A stretch of DNA of 64,000 bases. Source: Symbiodinium natans. Lineage: Eukaryota; Sar; Dinophyceae; Suessiales; Symbiodiniaceae. The notes below the pieces were generated by a model. It was not told where the DNA came from and searched no databases. It saw only the letters and a list, made by a program, of their open reading frames with translations. The stretch covers positions 882,501 to 946,500 of the forward strand of contig CAJNDS010000779.1 in NCBI GenBank assembly GCA_905221605.1, read 5' to 3'. The position numbers and the translations under genes are program-made. How positions within the stretch are numbered: position 1 is the stretch's first letter; each line of letters starts with the position of its first letter. Shown here piece after piece: positions 45,201 through 53,800 of the stretch.

Positions 45201-46510
45201 CTCCCCGCTCAAACTGCAGTAAAGTGACAGGGCGGCTTCGGCTTCGGACATGTAAGGCTTCACCTGGAGCTGCCAGATGCCCACCTTGCGCTCGAACTTG
45301 GAGAAGGCCCTTAAGTCATCTTTGCTGTATTGCCATTTCGGTGGAGCAGGCGGGGTGCCTCCGCGCCATCGAACCCCACGTTCAGGTCCTTTAAGTGAGG
45401 ACCATGAAGCCTGGTCGGAGTCGCTCTTGGACTTGTTGAGGAGCTTGCGAAGCTGCTTGGCAGTGTCCTGCAAGTCGTCGAGTTCACCATCCTCGGTCTT
45501 CTCGCCCTTGCGGCTCTCCTTTGCCGTTGCTTGCTTCTTCGCCCTGCGTTGTCTCCGGCTCAATCTGCCCGGGGCTGGTAGGTCCATGTGCCGTGGCGTG
45601 TCTCCTCCACAGCGGGCTGCGAGGTGTCATAAATCTGATCAGAGCCACAGCGCGCACAGAACCAGCTATCCCTCGTTCTATCCCAACGGCAGTCATCGCT
45701 CTGACACGCCCTGCACATCCAAAGAGGTCCTTCGCCAAACTGTCCGCCAGAGAAGCCTTGTGCTCTGGCTCCTATGTTGTGTGGTGCAGTTGTGGCAGGA
45801 AAATTCGGAAAGCCAGGAAACGCTGCAGGGAAAGGTCTGGAAGGCGTCCAGCCGTATGAGCCGGGTTCACGAGGATCTACTCTTGGAGCACCGCTCATGC
45901 CGTTCTCGAAGACAGCGTGTCCGGCCCCATCTGCTCGAGGATCCTCGGAGTTGTTGCCGGGCATATCGATGAAGTCAAAGATATCATCCGGCTCGTCGCG
46001 TGGTGGAGGCCTCAGCCGAGGGGCAGCCATTCCACTCGGCACTGCGCAGTTCGCCCTGGATCGCAGCTCCGATGCCAACTTAAGGAAGCGAAGATGGAGC
46101 TTCAGCTGCAAATGCACATGCGCCCACGCGACGCCTTTTCTGCCGGAGGGCTCTCAACGGCTCAAAGAGATCTGAGCTCAAGGGATCCGCTGCGGTTTCG
46201 GAAGTGATTGGTTCACCGAATGCAAGCACAGTTAAGCTGAACATTCACAGAGGCATCATGCTTCATGCTTCAGGGTTGGGGTTCGCCCTAAACCCTGTTT
46301 GCCCTAAACCCTACACCCTAAACCCTAGCCCTAAACCCTACACCCTAAACCCTACACCCTCAACCCTTTTAGCCCTAAACCCTCGCTGCAGGGTATGGAG
46401 GTTCAGGGCCTCAAGGCTTTAGGGGAAACCCCAACTGCCCCCCTTGGCCCGGGCTCCTTGCCACGCGGGCAGCCCTTCCCCTTCCAGAAACTGGCGCAGG
46501 GCCTTGGCTG
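36206..46510 (-). CDS. CCCH zinc-finger protein 1, partial; intron carries the copia element
   Basis: Three exons recognised: 46457-46510 (QPRPCASFWKGKGCPRGK), 37179-37241 (DCFHCHVCPSDEAKRRRRPK) and 36206-36286 (SDCVVQRPEHYDFRLRVQHA to a TGA). All junctions are phase 0. Donors are GA and GC, acceptors AG. Joining the first two gives an exact CX8CX5CX3H finger followed by CP and a basic tail, as in the large dinoflagellate family of putative RNA-binding CCCH proteins. The start and upstream exons were not found. The intron 46456-37242 holds the copia element; TTTAGGG-type repeats lie on its 5' side (46290-46385) and CCCTAAA-type (sense) on its 3' side (37553-37720). That the last exon belongs to the same gene is inference from phase and proximity. 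Confidence 0.65.
37553..37720. repeat. TTTAGGG/TTTGGGG array
   Basis: Mixed heptamers with a block of TTTGGGG at the end. It abuts the copia insertion within the CCCH gene 1 intron. Confidence 0.88.
37788..37958 (-). repeat. Copia 3' LTR
   Basis: 171 bp, identical to 46079-46249. On the minus strand it begins TGTGAATG and ends CTTAAG. The polyprotein stop at 37922 lies inside it. Confidence 0.92.
37922..45160 (-). CDS. Copia Gag(C-terminal)-Pol polyprotein
   Basis: A 2,412-codon open frame. Its first codon is TTG inside ongoing gag coding (DGIAFLLEQLRGPL), so 45160 is not a true start. Features by residue: zinc knuckle 256-271 with spacing CX2CX4HX6C; aspartic protease VVDTACQRS near 366; integrase zinc region near 1110, then the DDE residues in LQADLF (~1174), SVDADGAFEG (~1233) and GAIERRNAI (~1269); reverse transcriptase from WSGDVSTAFLQG (~1962) with FHVDDFL (~2060) as the catalytic YVDD-type box; RNase H with GYGDSSWA (~2217), TLASEANAMDE (~2267) and TDCKSLYD (~2315). 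A long Pro/Gln-rich stretch separates integrase and RT, as is usual in copia. All catalytic boxes appear intact. It ends inside the 3' LTR. Confidence 0.93.
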   Translation of the reverse strand: MLEQLRGPLQAKQVYLKRKFLADFETVSRHNGEGMRSYVNRYRRAEKALLSIGINVTLTYDSESRGSRLLDRAKLTLEQQRMVLVGTNQSLHFDEIKNALVLQYPDHKPPPYVQGPPAKDQQQNPRAFPKGKGKGYKGAWSSSTSAPTTSSSSSAAGSTRRVWVAEAESGPADEDSEFLDVIPEDGDGEEAEDHNDDEDDGEELVPDGDNDPEGAIQELMQVLTVTSKKLQSMTQGRKYRGAPRKSVEERKRSSSCSACGQIGHWAGDSECAVSAKGKPKGDAGKGSKSNTTSVNDKKGGAGTQKVFSVRHAGGHEVLYAFDPQQQCPQGPDDHPGQVHRSLVVFQSAAFECMTSASEMQGYCVVDTACQRSCCSRKWFDNQQALLQSFGLEAMFARRCEAFQFGAGAPQRSSTCVYFPVAFEASHPLIALGASILNDLEIPFLASLSLLEKLNVVLDLCNRKAYIGLLDCTVDLFLVQGHLCLKNSEYPADVQFVWEEQDTHDCEFLCDSSKCFVSKLSKDNHEESAARERALNLVQNVGNSPSMACELASHGQGTSADDGASRVYGSSCNKTWAGKASPGKPRRWHGKGHGHQEEAEAGANDCPHALPALEHEAPRQRPGPLHNVRGLPMSMEVRRRRRWCNPWVALSSVIQIACASLAFARHGPGSLVDSGNSFVPNDFRGISEDEGAADFGDFSLRVPWNAGRDHSDPRQRQRGDPGLRLGPGAEPLISGSGPAPLKKGQWKRAMHNADKSLQLLSGEVEMYNQWPGDLHLGHRADLLEVFWDGAAATSCFNYSLASRAETFGLSFVNLQGLELDKSSELLLQIVLQIKPRVLFVHRAANQPVQVKIAVQKCCELQVHHEGKFIVDFSSDFHEDASGVLLKIQELHDVCKVSFADNQYNEAGKRSFVTNCRCLLQAHETGDIAETMLCCIQNEVRMLCPWKFDEHVHEVWCAPPVDAPEEWLSLLESLEKRLGKSRYFYLSDDSKEMQQLRQLVPWELTRAQVYAQPVTRRMPADVPFTHRGAAMILNNGQLSIESEDLNEVRQPRLRFETPVRTAVFFYGIAEDDKAQQTAKGDTPDVHVPGLRTDISFPEMPDSIPKEVRSAVARLHINAGHPPRQELVRLLAAHGSINAAVLTALEHLKCGTCERARVPLKPRPASVPEFVGQFAEQLQADLFYVRDLSSTNHALLGVTCLATKLYQAAILESRDPQVVLNEFDRLWLRPYGYPLFMSVDADGAFEGVFQQHLQESGVLMNTVPADGHHQIGAIERRNAIFRSVLERLIDQNGVVNRDQMEMCISAAIWAVNTSIHTRGRSSMQAVFGKLPRFPGDLLSDSAALATSDYHLLAEQLRSQACQVVSEMAASSVIRRALLRKTATSRARVNELLPGSMVAYWRWNLKARGRKRGGYILGRLVVKDDKNAWVQSGGSLVQVTHEQLRPAIGVEMWTPSPTDVKMLKDAGKLLRAGLWDDGRQAGPPLDEPLEPVVHAPQEPASEAQNEQQELGQYQLPPGRQQPLQEPDPQQVSQQADALALPIAGRQAEPQADETATGANVQIFSPRYQQQNIWQLGEEQQARPGAKARSRSRGQSTALPLTPKQRQIQPPTPNQPSTPRLPATPRRRAAVKRLLDQAPEEPATKTPTPSTPPAQEPHRLPPVPSPLPHTPVPSEFPFSPEFPFSAEATGSAEFEVSHDDRPTSVPTTLEAPTVENQPETAGDGAAESMQATSTEEGPLPQVPAKRPHDALPASKLHNKKNKDYRATLLTNFILDNLFEIYGPDHSWDGSPEYKDGPPCLAFRCSAAKLEEVEVSSDSSDDEEGGRATTLSRQERKAIDREIPWRRIIADFPSNVVDLYVQANKKEFTSWTSWKSIRPVPPDEAQRIRADPVLRRRIMPSRNAYRDKNRGAGPDIKAKCRTVIQGCHDPDLGLLDRSSPTPTRLAEFLIYEIACAGYNRRLQRNRKSWKLWSGDVSTAFLQGQPQARDLPIFMRPPRDDIQRMAQTFLHDLYEVVGNLYGLCNAPRTWINHIVSKLVKANFKRHRLDHTVYYKLDDAGDLLVILLFHVDDFLVAFRQDYQFNELLNMFTWGQTNLLDDGEFVFKGKEVKLIQEKGEFRIKVTQKAFINELEQGKLPRGRADQGDTLTNEEFKEYRSCAGSLQWLGGTTRPDISATVSLSNLGQENGPQQLKMLYECIDYLKTTAEQGLTFYGVSLNYATTVIGYGDSSWANAPGGKSQMGVLVLLAGPECKDTITRATLVDWKSSRSPRVTRSTLASEANAMDECVDRCTFCNSFLSELLGGFKVTPEQLKTTGMLPQLQITDCKSLYDAVISDNPSTSEKRTTISIRSIQDYISPEQVHWVPTDLMHADVLTKHSTTLRDNFIKWLRNPTVQLKELVHRKEKDISVNVQLNCACIR
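37959..37980 (-). promoter_or_regulatory. Copia polypurine tract
   Basis: The minus strand reads GAAAAGAAAAAGACATCAG directly before the 3' LTR: the purine-rich primer for plus-strand DNA synthesis. Confidence 0.7.
45111..45587 (-). pseudogene. Copia gag, middle part in a shifted frame
   Basis: It continues gag one frame back from the N-terminal part (overlap 45560-45587), with KAKKQATAKESRKGE and WQLQVKPYMSEAEAALSLYC, typical of copia gag. Near 45195 coding moves +1 into the long polyprotein frame: here this frame reads EEELVCQGRDC, while the next frame reads YAKDGIAFLLEQ, which fits gag better. The two shifts cancel, so only this ~130-residue block is out of frame. Confidence 0.65.
45560..46030 (-). 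CDS. Copia gag, N-terminal part
   Basis: ATG at 46030 is the first downstream of the 5' LTR. The frame is open further upstream only from a GTG at 46117 inside the LTR. The ~157-residue product has an acidic start (DEPDDIFDFIDMPG), a Gly/Pro-rich middle and a four-cysteine zinc ribbon (MCRACQSDD and WFCARCGS) like RanBP2-type fingers. The frame stops at 45560, but coding continues in the -1 frame, suggesting a frameshift mutation, a sequence error or programmed slippage. Confidence 0.7.
   Translation of the reverse strand: MAAPRLRPPPRDEPDDIFDFIDMPGNNSEDPRADGAGHAVFENGMSGAPRVDPREPGSYGWTPSRPFPAAFPGFPNFPATTAPHNIGARAQGFSGGQFGEGPLWMCRACQSDDCRWDRTRDSWFCARCGSDQIYDTSQPAVEETRHGTWTYQPRAD
46065..46077 (-). 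promoter_or_regulatory. Copia primer-binding site
   Basis: Immediately inside the 5' LTR the minus strand reads TTGGCATCGGAGC, close to the TGGTATCAGAGC site used by many copia elements, which pairs with the 3' end of initiator Met-tRNA. Confidence 0.7.
46079..46249 (-). repeat. Copia 5' LTR
   Basis: 171 bp, identical to the 3' LTR. It should carry the element's promoter. The following GAGGC is the target duplication. Confidence 0.92.
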
Positions 46511-46977
46511 CTGAGCAAGCCGAGGATGCTGTTTTTGGAAGGGTTTAGGTTTAGGGTTCAGTGCTTGCTTGCCGCCTGCTTAGCAGCCTCGCAACATCCA
46601 CACTGCAGGGACTAGGGTTGAGGGTTGGTTCCCTTTTTTGGCTCTTGGGGTTTTGAGTTCGGGGTTTGGGGTTAGGTGTTGGGTTGGGTGCCGCGTTTGG
46701 GTTTTGCGTGCCCTCTCTAGTGCTCAAGGTCTTCTTGTCGAGCTGGGCGGGCTTCGGAGCCCAGACGTTTAGAAAAATTGCTGTTTTGCCACTCGCCTAG
46801 CTGGCAAGGCCGCAGTACAGGGCTTGACCCAGGCATGTTCTTGGAACATGGTATGAGAGGGAGAGGGCATGTAGTGTGGTGGTAGCGGATACAGAAGCCC
46901 TGAACTCTTGCGGGCTTCTTTAATTGGGGGAAAGTGCTTGAAGTACAGCCCTTTTTACACTAAACCCGAAGAGAAGA

Positions 46978-47200
46978 TGTATGTGTATATATATATATAC
47001 ATATATATATACTATATTTATTGATTTATTTTTTGATTTATGTATTTGTTTATTTATATTTATTTGCTTATTCATTTTGTAAGTTTTTGTTAATAAATAC
47101 TACTAGTAATAATCAGAATAATGATGATAATAATAAGAACAATAAGAAAATAATGATAGTAATGATGATAATAATGCTAATCGCAAAAAAGAAGCGAAAA
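46978..47200. repeat. AT-rich stretch with microsatellites
   Basis: A (TA)n tract and TTTAT and ATAATGAT runs; no gene seen. Confidence 0.75.
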
Positions 47201-47324
47201 ACAAAACAAAGACAAACAAAACTCCGGCCTGCACATTCCACAGGCATGCAGAGCCCCTCCGATTGAGGTCTCCCCAGTGCCGGCCGCCTCCTCCTGCGCC
47301 GCGCCGTGCGCGCGCCGTGGGCGC

Positions 47325-47440
47325 GCTTAGGGCTTGGGGCTTGGGGCTTGGGGCTACGTAGGGGTTTAGGGTTTAGGGTTTAGGGTTTGGGGCTTGGGGC
47401 TTGGGGCTTGGGGCTTGGGGCTTGGGGCTTGGGACTTAGG
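47325..47440. repeat. GGCTTGG heptamer array
   Basis: About ten GGCTTGG units around four TTTAGGG units: a locally homogenised variant. Confidence 0.85.
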
Positions 47441-49376
47441 GCCGAGGCCGAGAATTTAGGGTTGAAGCGCGAACCTTCGCACATTGAGGCGTTTAAGCAT
47501 TCTTTTTGGAGTTCTATATGTTAGATTAACTTTTGGTGTCCCCTATGGACTCTAGTACGGAACCGTAGTATGTTCCTCAACGTCGGAAAGAACCCTCAAG
47601 AGCTTGACGTGTGCGATTTTGGAACTGTGGAGAATGCAACAGACCGACGACCTGGACTTCAAAAGTTTCGAGTTTGAAAGAGCTCAGAGCTCGAAAGCTT
47701 GATACGAAAGAAATTTTGAAACTCAGAGAGACTTCAAGACAAACCACGCTAGCAAACACAGCGAAGCTGGATCGAGCTCGTTGGCTTCGGGAGTTGGAGA
47801 GGTCCACCATTGGACCAGGTCCGGAGTTCGAGGGTTCGAGAACCCCCGTGTTTTGACAACTGTCTGAGAGTCAGGGTGAGGGCAAGGGCAAGGGGACGGC
47901 AAGAAAGCGAGAACTGGGGGAGGATGAGAGCGAGGATGCCAGTGGAGGCAAGGGCAAAAAGTGACGAAGAGGGTCAAGGCAAAGCAGCAGGGCGAAACAG
48001 GCGACGATGGGAGGCATCGCGCCTGACGAAAAGCCTCGGCTGAAGGTGCCAATGCGCTTCGGGCAAAAGAAGGGGTACCCGATGGCTTTTCCCCTTCCTT
48101 GTCGGAGTTACTTCTAAAATGATAATGTTTATCCCTTATTTGGAACTTAATCGGACAAGATGCCAGAATTCTAACCAACCAACAAGGACCCAGTTTTGGA
48201 GAAGGGGACTTTGGCAGTCTACCAGCTTCCTCCCCAACCAGACGTGGGCCTCGAACTGAGGGTTCGGAGGATGAAGATACTTCCGTGTGGCGACCCCTTC
48301 CCTACTCAGCAAGCAGCCCAAGAGCCACACCACAAGCCCTGTGCAACATTATGGCTGCTCTTTTTGCTGCTCTTACTCCCTGCGTTGTTACCATATGAAG
48401 TCCGCAGAGAGCCTCTGGGTCTTTACCACGGAAGCCACACAAACCACCCCCCCATTCTCATTCAACAGGCCCCTTATGGAGGTGTTGTGCCCACTATGGG
48501 AAATTCCCGCAGGGATTCTGGCATTTTGGGGTAGCTCAGGGAACCATAACAATTCCCTAGACTCCCCTAAGCGCGCGATGTTGGGAAACGCGCCCCGAAA
48601 ATCACCAACTGCGCCGCCTCAAGCTCCACCTCAGCCTCCAAGCCAGGGGGTGGCCTGCGGTCGCTTGTCGGTTTAGGGTTTAGGGCCTAATAAAGTTTAG
48701 GTTTAGGGTTTAAGGTTTAGGGTTTAGGGTTCAGGGTTTGTTTCTGTTTTTGGCCTGGGGGGAGGGGGCTAGGGTTTAGGGTCTGGCTCAGGGATCAGGG
48801 CTTTCTTGCTTTGGGTTTGGGGCTTAGGGTCGGGCAGCGGGAGGGGGGGGGTTAGGACTTGGGGATACGCAAGGGTTTCGTCGCTCACTCTCGCAGAAAG
48901 CAAGCAAGGCTTCAACGGTCTCTCTCTGGCACTGCGGTCCCATCCTCTACTTCGGTTTTGGCAGCGCAAGGCTCTGAATCTGCTCTCAAGCCCTTCCCAA
49001 AAAAAACACAGAACCCAATAGAGTAGCACCACTATGAATCCCACTGTCACTTTGGGCATCCATCCACCTTGGAACAGCTAAGGAAAAGTGATCAGTTCAT
49101 TCCCCTGCTAGTCGTCGTTGCATGATGCCCTCCTTGGCTGGATTGCTGCGATCGGCTGATCAGCTTATCCTTTGAACGTTGCAATCAACTTTTGGCAGGA
49201 GCTCCCCTGTTTGGATTCAAGGTGCTTCTCGACAGCCTGAATCTGCTTCTCGGCAGCCTCCTGGGTTGCGCTGAGTGAATCACCTTCTCCGGCTCACCCG
49301 ACCGCTTCTCCGTCTTTTTCGCAAAGCGAAGGAAGAAGCCCAAGCAACGAGCCCGCCAGCAAGTGGTAAAGGAGCC

Positions 49377-49511
49377 TCAACATGCCACCGTGTTGATATC
49401 TAGCACGTCGTGGCCAGGACCATCGCGTGCCAAGAAGAGATGCAGGTTGGCAAAGCAGCGCAGGGGTGTCCACCACGGATGGCCCGCGCCATCGCCATTT
49501 TCTTCAAGGGC
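49377..49511 (-). CDS. Candidate terminal exon, product unknown
   Basis: A 45-codon open stretch after an AG acceptor: GHPWWTPLRCFANLHLFLA and then DVLDINTVAC-stop. It has protein-like composition and no such reading on the plus strand. It may be the 3' end of the CCCH gene 2 transcript. A second candidate (DVASVSTGQAGTELGDG, about 49930-50018) lies between. Confidence 0.4.
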   Translation of the reverse strand, partial: ALEENGDGAGHPWWTPLRCFANLHLFLARDGPGHDVLDINTVAC

Positions 49512-50244
49512 CTTGTGGAGCCTGGGTTTAGGGTTGGGGGGGGGTCAGAAAGTGTTCCAAACCCAGACAAGTTTAAGGATTTGCATGGGATTCGAGGATT
49601 TTTAGGGTTTCAAGGATTTGCACGGGATTCTTCTACGACTCAAATGCTGTGGTTGATGCAAACCCTTTGAAAACTATGCTTGGGTAGACTCCTGTGTCAA
49701 GAAAGACTGCCAAAAAAACGACAGAAACTAACCCAAGCAGAACCACGTTTCATTTGGTCAGCAGTGCCGTTATACTTTAGTTGAGATATGATCAGTTCTC
49801 AAAATTATGGTCCCTTTGTGGGTGCCCCGAAGGAGAGGGGTCGCCTGGTAACAGCAAGCCCAAGAGGGATCATAATGTAGAGAAGACCATACAAGTCTAA
49901 GCATGACCCGCCAAAGGAGGGCTTTGGGGGCCGCTCCCCCCGTGGCCTGACGAAAGGCACGCCGTCACCAAGCTCCGTGCCAGCCTGGCCAGTGGAAACC
50001 GAAGCAACGTCCCTGAAGCCCCGACAATGATAAGCCCACATTCCCGCAAGTTTTTTCCACCCTAAACCCTACACCCTAAACCCTAAACCCTAAACCCTAC
50101 ACCCCTAAGCTGGCAGAGTCATGCAGCGGGCAACCTGCGAGCGGTGGGATGTGAGCCTCAGAGCCCCTCAAGCGTGCAACGTTTAACTGAAGCCCTTTCT
50201 GCAAGGTGGCAAAAGGGTTTCATTTATTCGTTTTTCGGTTTTGA

Positions 50245-50335
50245 AGTTAGGGTTTGCCACTTGAGGGCTTGGGGGGGTTGGAGGCGCCCTGGAAACGCTG
50301 CCCGAACTGGCGTCAGAGCACCAGGCACACACACG
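50245..50335. repeat. Dispersed ~100-bp repeat, copy 2
   Basis: Partner of 18350-18450; inside the CCCH gene 2 region. Confidence 0.5.
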
Positions 50336-50549
50336 CGTAGCCTCTTCCACGGTGCTAGACGCCGTTATGAGAGGCACAGAATCTTGGGGAACGCCTTGCT
50401 CAAGTGACCCTAAACCCAAAACCAAGACGCAAAACCCTAAACCTTAAACTCAACTGCAGGCTTCGGCCAATCCGCTTGGACTGTCATTCACTTCTGCTGC
50501 ATGATCTTAGGGCCGCGAACCTTTCGGTGGGCCTGAACTACTAGTTGGG

Positions 50550-50642
50550 TGGTTGTCAAATTTATGGTCCCTATTTGGATCCCGATTTCTACGGAACCAA
50601 ATATTTCGGGTACCCCAAAAGGGATCATAATCTTGACAACCC
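50550..50642. mobile_element. MITE-like foldback, second family
   Basis: GGTTGTCAA...TATGGTCCCT facing AGGGATCATA...TTGACAACC. A related but decayed copy (TTATGGTCCCT and AGGGATCATAA) is at about 49793-49893. Confidence 0.65.
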
Positions 50643-50685
50643 CGATTTGTGTAAGCACCCCAAACAAACAAACCCAAAAAAACAT

Positions 50686-50770
50686 TGGGATGCTCCCCCT
50701 TATACCAACAGTCCTTAATAAGGATTCTAGTATCCCATTAAGGACTGTTAGTATAAGGAGGAACATCCCA
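50686..50770. mobile_element. MITE-like foldback, same family
   Basis: TGGGATGCTCCCCCTTATAC and complement, with AACAGTCCTTAAT. No clear target duplication. Next to the finger exon of CCCH gene 2. Confidence 0.7.
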
Positions 50771-50833
50771 GAACTTCTGCACCTTGCAGCCCATGAATAG
50801 CTTTGGGAACCTATCTCACTGCCTTCCACACAC

Positions 50834-53800
50834 GGGCCGTCAGCTTCTTCCGCGCTGTGAACTCGTTCTGTGGGCAGAGGTGGCAGTAGGAACCTTCCCG
50901 ACGAGGTCAACAACTCTCTTAAAAACTGTGCCAAGTAAGAGCTCCTGAAACCCAGTAAGGCAGATCTGAAACTCACAGGCTAAAACCCAGTAATTAAGGC
51001 AAATATGAAATTCAATCGTTGCAGCGTCAGAGTTATCCAGATTCTGGGTGATTATGTTCGGGTTTCAGCCATCCCAGAAACTGTTGTAGGGTTTGGGGTT
51101 TAGGGTGTTTGCTTTGGAGTGTAAGGTAAACCCTACACACCCCGCAAAATCACGGGGTTCCTGATCCCCTGGTGCAGTCCCAGCGACAGTTGCGTCCTTT
51201 TTGACAGCCTGCCGAACAACTGAGGCAAAGGCTTAGCACAAGGTGCCCGAAGCCCAACTTTTTCGCGAGGGTTGCCCTGGACCCTCCCTGAACCCGAAAC
51301 CCGAAACCCTAAACCCTGAACCCTGCGGGACCGGGGCTTCACCTTGCCGAACGACATCCTCACTACCCCGCGTTGCTGGCGCTGCACGTAATGCAACCAA
51401 GACACTGATCCCAGCACTGAAACACACCAACATCCCTAAGTAAACCCCAAAAAGTTCCCCCAGGGTAAGCCGTTTACCCTAAACCCTAAACCCTAAAAGC
51501 CTAACATCTTAAAATAATTTGCTTGGGGTTTCAGGTCAGGGGTCCACCTAAAATCCAATTTGCACCCCAATGTAGGCGTCGAAATAACTACTAGTAATAA
51601 TCCCTCTAGTCCCTATATAAGTCATACCCCAAAACCCTATCCTAAAAGTGAAGGCCCCCAAAACTAGCCATCCCTAACCCCCCTACCGACATATACACTG
51701 CCCGACAGAGGCACTAACACCCTAAACCCTTAACCCTAAACCCGAAACCCCTCTGAATGAACCCTGTAACCCCACAAAAAGCCCCAGCCCTGGAAGGCCT
51801 ACGAACCTTGTAGATTCGACCAGCCCTACAAACCCTTAAAAATATATTTAAACAAACCTAGAGCCTTACTAGCACGATGACAATCTGAAAACCCACGACA
51901 AACCTGCCAAACTCGAAAGTTCTGGCACCCAAGCAACGCCTCCAAAACCACACCCGCCACCCTCACAGCTCCAAGACCATGCATTGAATGCCTAACTACC
52001 CGAGCTACAAACCACAACCTACAACCAAACCCTTCTTGCATCTGGGCTTGTGCATTCGCCGAAAACTACCCAGGGTACATTGCGGATGCCCTACACGCCT
52101 TACCCTATGATGTTTCCTTTGGCATGGTTCTTCGCCGGTTTCTGCTCTCGGTCGAACAAGATGGCATGCGTGGAATGAGGAAGTTCTTTTCTTCATGCGT
52201 TTCTTTCAGCAGAGGTCACCGGTAGTTGATGGTGCCGATGCTTATGAGACAATGGCTCGAGAGTGTACAAGACATTCAATGTGTTGCTTGACTGTGGTTC
52301 CTTGCGCGTGAACCTACAAGGCGAGATGTTCCTGTAGGGGATGGCTATACTATACTTACTGCTGGCTAAACGGGAATGAAGGCATGACTCTGATAGTAAA
52401 CCGAATAATGCCCCACTCCTTCTATCCCTACAAACCAACAGTAAGATGATGGAAGTAGCTTCTAGATTGAGAGTTTGGGGTTTCATGGCTCAAAGCTACA
52501 TGCCGCGACTGCCACGCCGTTTGGCAACCCTGCGTCGCCCTCTTTGCAAAACTTGAGATCCAGGGATACAGCAGCACGCAGCATTTCAAGTATTTTCAGG
52601 AAAGGCGGCCCGGGCCATTGCTCGAAGGTCTGTGCCACACTGTCGAGCACGCACGCTTGTAAGTAACGAAACATGAAAATACGTGCAACCCACTTCGAAG
52701 TCCAGGAAACCTGACAAACCCACCGGCAAGCCGTCGTCGCAATCTTTGTAGGGACATAGCCGGGCGGATCCCTGAGCCCTCGACCTAAGCCCCAAACTTT
52801 TCAATCTTTTGGCCCTTCTGCCACAGGTTTTCCCAAACCCCTAAATACGCTAAACCCCTAAGCCCCTAAACCGCAAACCACAAACCCCAAGCCCTAAACC
52901 CTAAACCCTAATAAACCCTAAACCCTAAACCCTAAACCCTAAACCCTAAACCCCAACCTTATCCGCGGCCTTGCGTCTTCCAGAACCACAGGCAAGGCTT
53001 GCAAAGCCCGGTGCCGTGCGGCTCCGAGCCCAAGGATGGCACCACCTTCCTTTGGTTGTTTTCTTTTTCTCCGTTTGGAAGGCCTGGGGTTTAGGGTTTA
53101 GGGTTTAGGGTTTAGGGTTTAGGGTTTAGGGTTTAGGGTTTAGGGTTTAGGGTTTAGGGTTTAGGGTTTAGGATTTAGCGTTCAGAAGTGGGTTCTACGT
53201 ACAGCTATACATTGGGTTAGTACGTATCATGAACCTCTAAGTAGAGTGCTGTATCCCAGTGCCCTAGAGTGTGGTATCCCTCCCCCCATAAAAGCAAGCT
53301 CCTCTTGCTCCTCTTGGCCCCGCTCTTCGCCAGTGCAGCTCACCGTTGTACTTGCACCCTCTTCCAGTCGGGTTTAGGGTTTAGGGTTTAGGGTTTAGGG
53401 TTTAGGGTTTAGGGTTTAGGGTTTAGGGTTTAGGGTTTAGGGTTTAGGGTTTAGGGTTTAGGGTTTGGGGCTGTTGGCTTGCCATGCGCTTTCAACTGAT
53501 GTACTGACGTGATGCCTGGCCTTCCTGTGAGTAAGGTTTGGGTTTAGGCTTTAGGGTTTTGGGTTTGGGGTTTACACCTTGCTTTGTGGAGTGTTTAGGG
53601 TTCAGGGTTCAGGGTTTAGGGTTTAGGGTTTAGGGTTTAGGGTTTAGGGTTTAGGGTTTAGGGTTTAGGGTTTAGGGTTTAGGGTTTAGGGTTTAGGGTT
53701 TAGGGTTTAGGGTTTAGGGTTTAGGGTTTAGGGGGCTTCCGGGGTCTGGTGCTCATAACTTTGAGCCCGCGCCCCTAAACCTTGCGGCTCCCAACTACCA

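Larger units (their letters stand above)
37788..46249 (-). mobile_element. Ty1/copia LTR retrotransposon, full length, nested in an intron
   Basis: Bounded by two identical 171-bp LTRs and flanked by the 5-bp direct repeat GAGGC (37782-37786 and 46250-46254). Read on the minus strand the order is 5' LTR, primer-binding site, gag, protease, integrase, reverse transcriptase, RNase H, polypurine tract, 3' LTR. Integrase before RT is the copia order. Identical LTRs imply recent insertion. The element lies between two exons (46457-46510 and 37179-37241) of a CCCH zinc-finger gene, in the same orientation. Gag is interrupted by two frame changes, so this copy may not be autonomous. Confidence 0.93.
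46250..49376. other. CCCH gene 1 upstream region, mostly repeats
   Basis: TTTAGGG variants, an AT-rich tract and short ORFs. Weak coding candidates are 47611-47856 plus (basic, with CGEC; starts at GTG) and 48895-48975 plus (KASKASTVSLWHCGPILYF after an AG). Confidence 0.35.

Noticed and set aside
37922-46117. Plus-strand ORFs of up to 231 codons across the copia element
   Set aside because: Antisense shadows of the polyprotein; no motifs.
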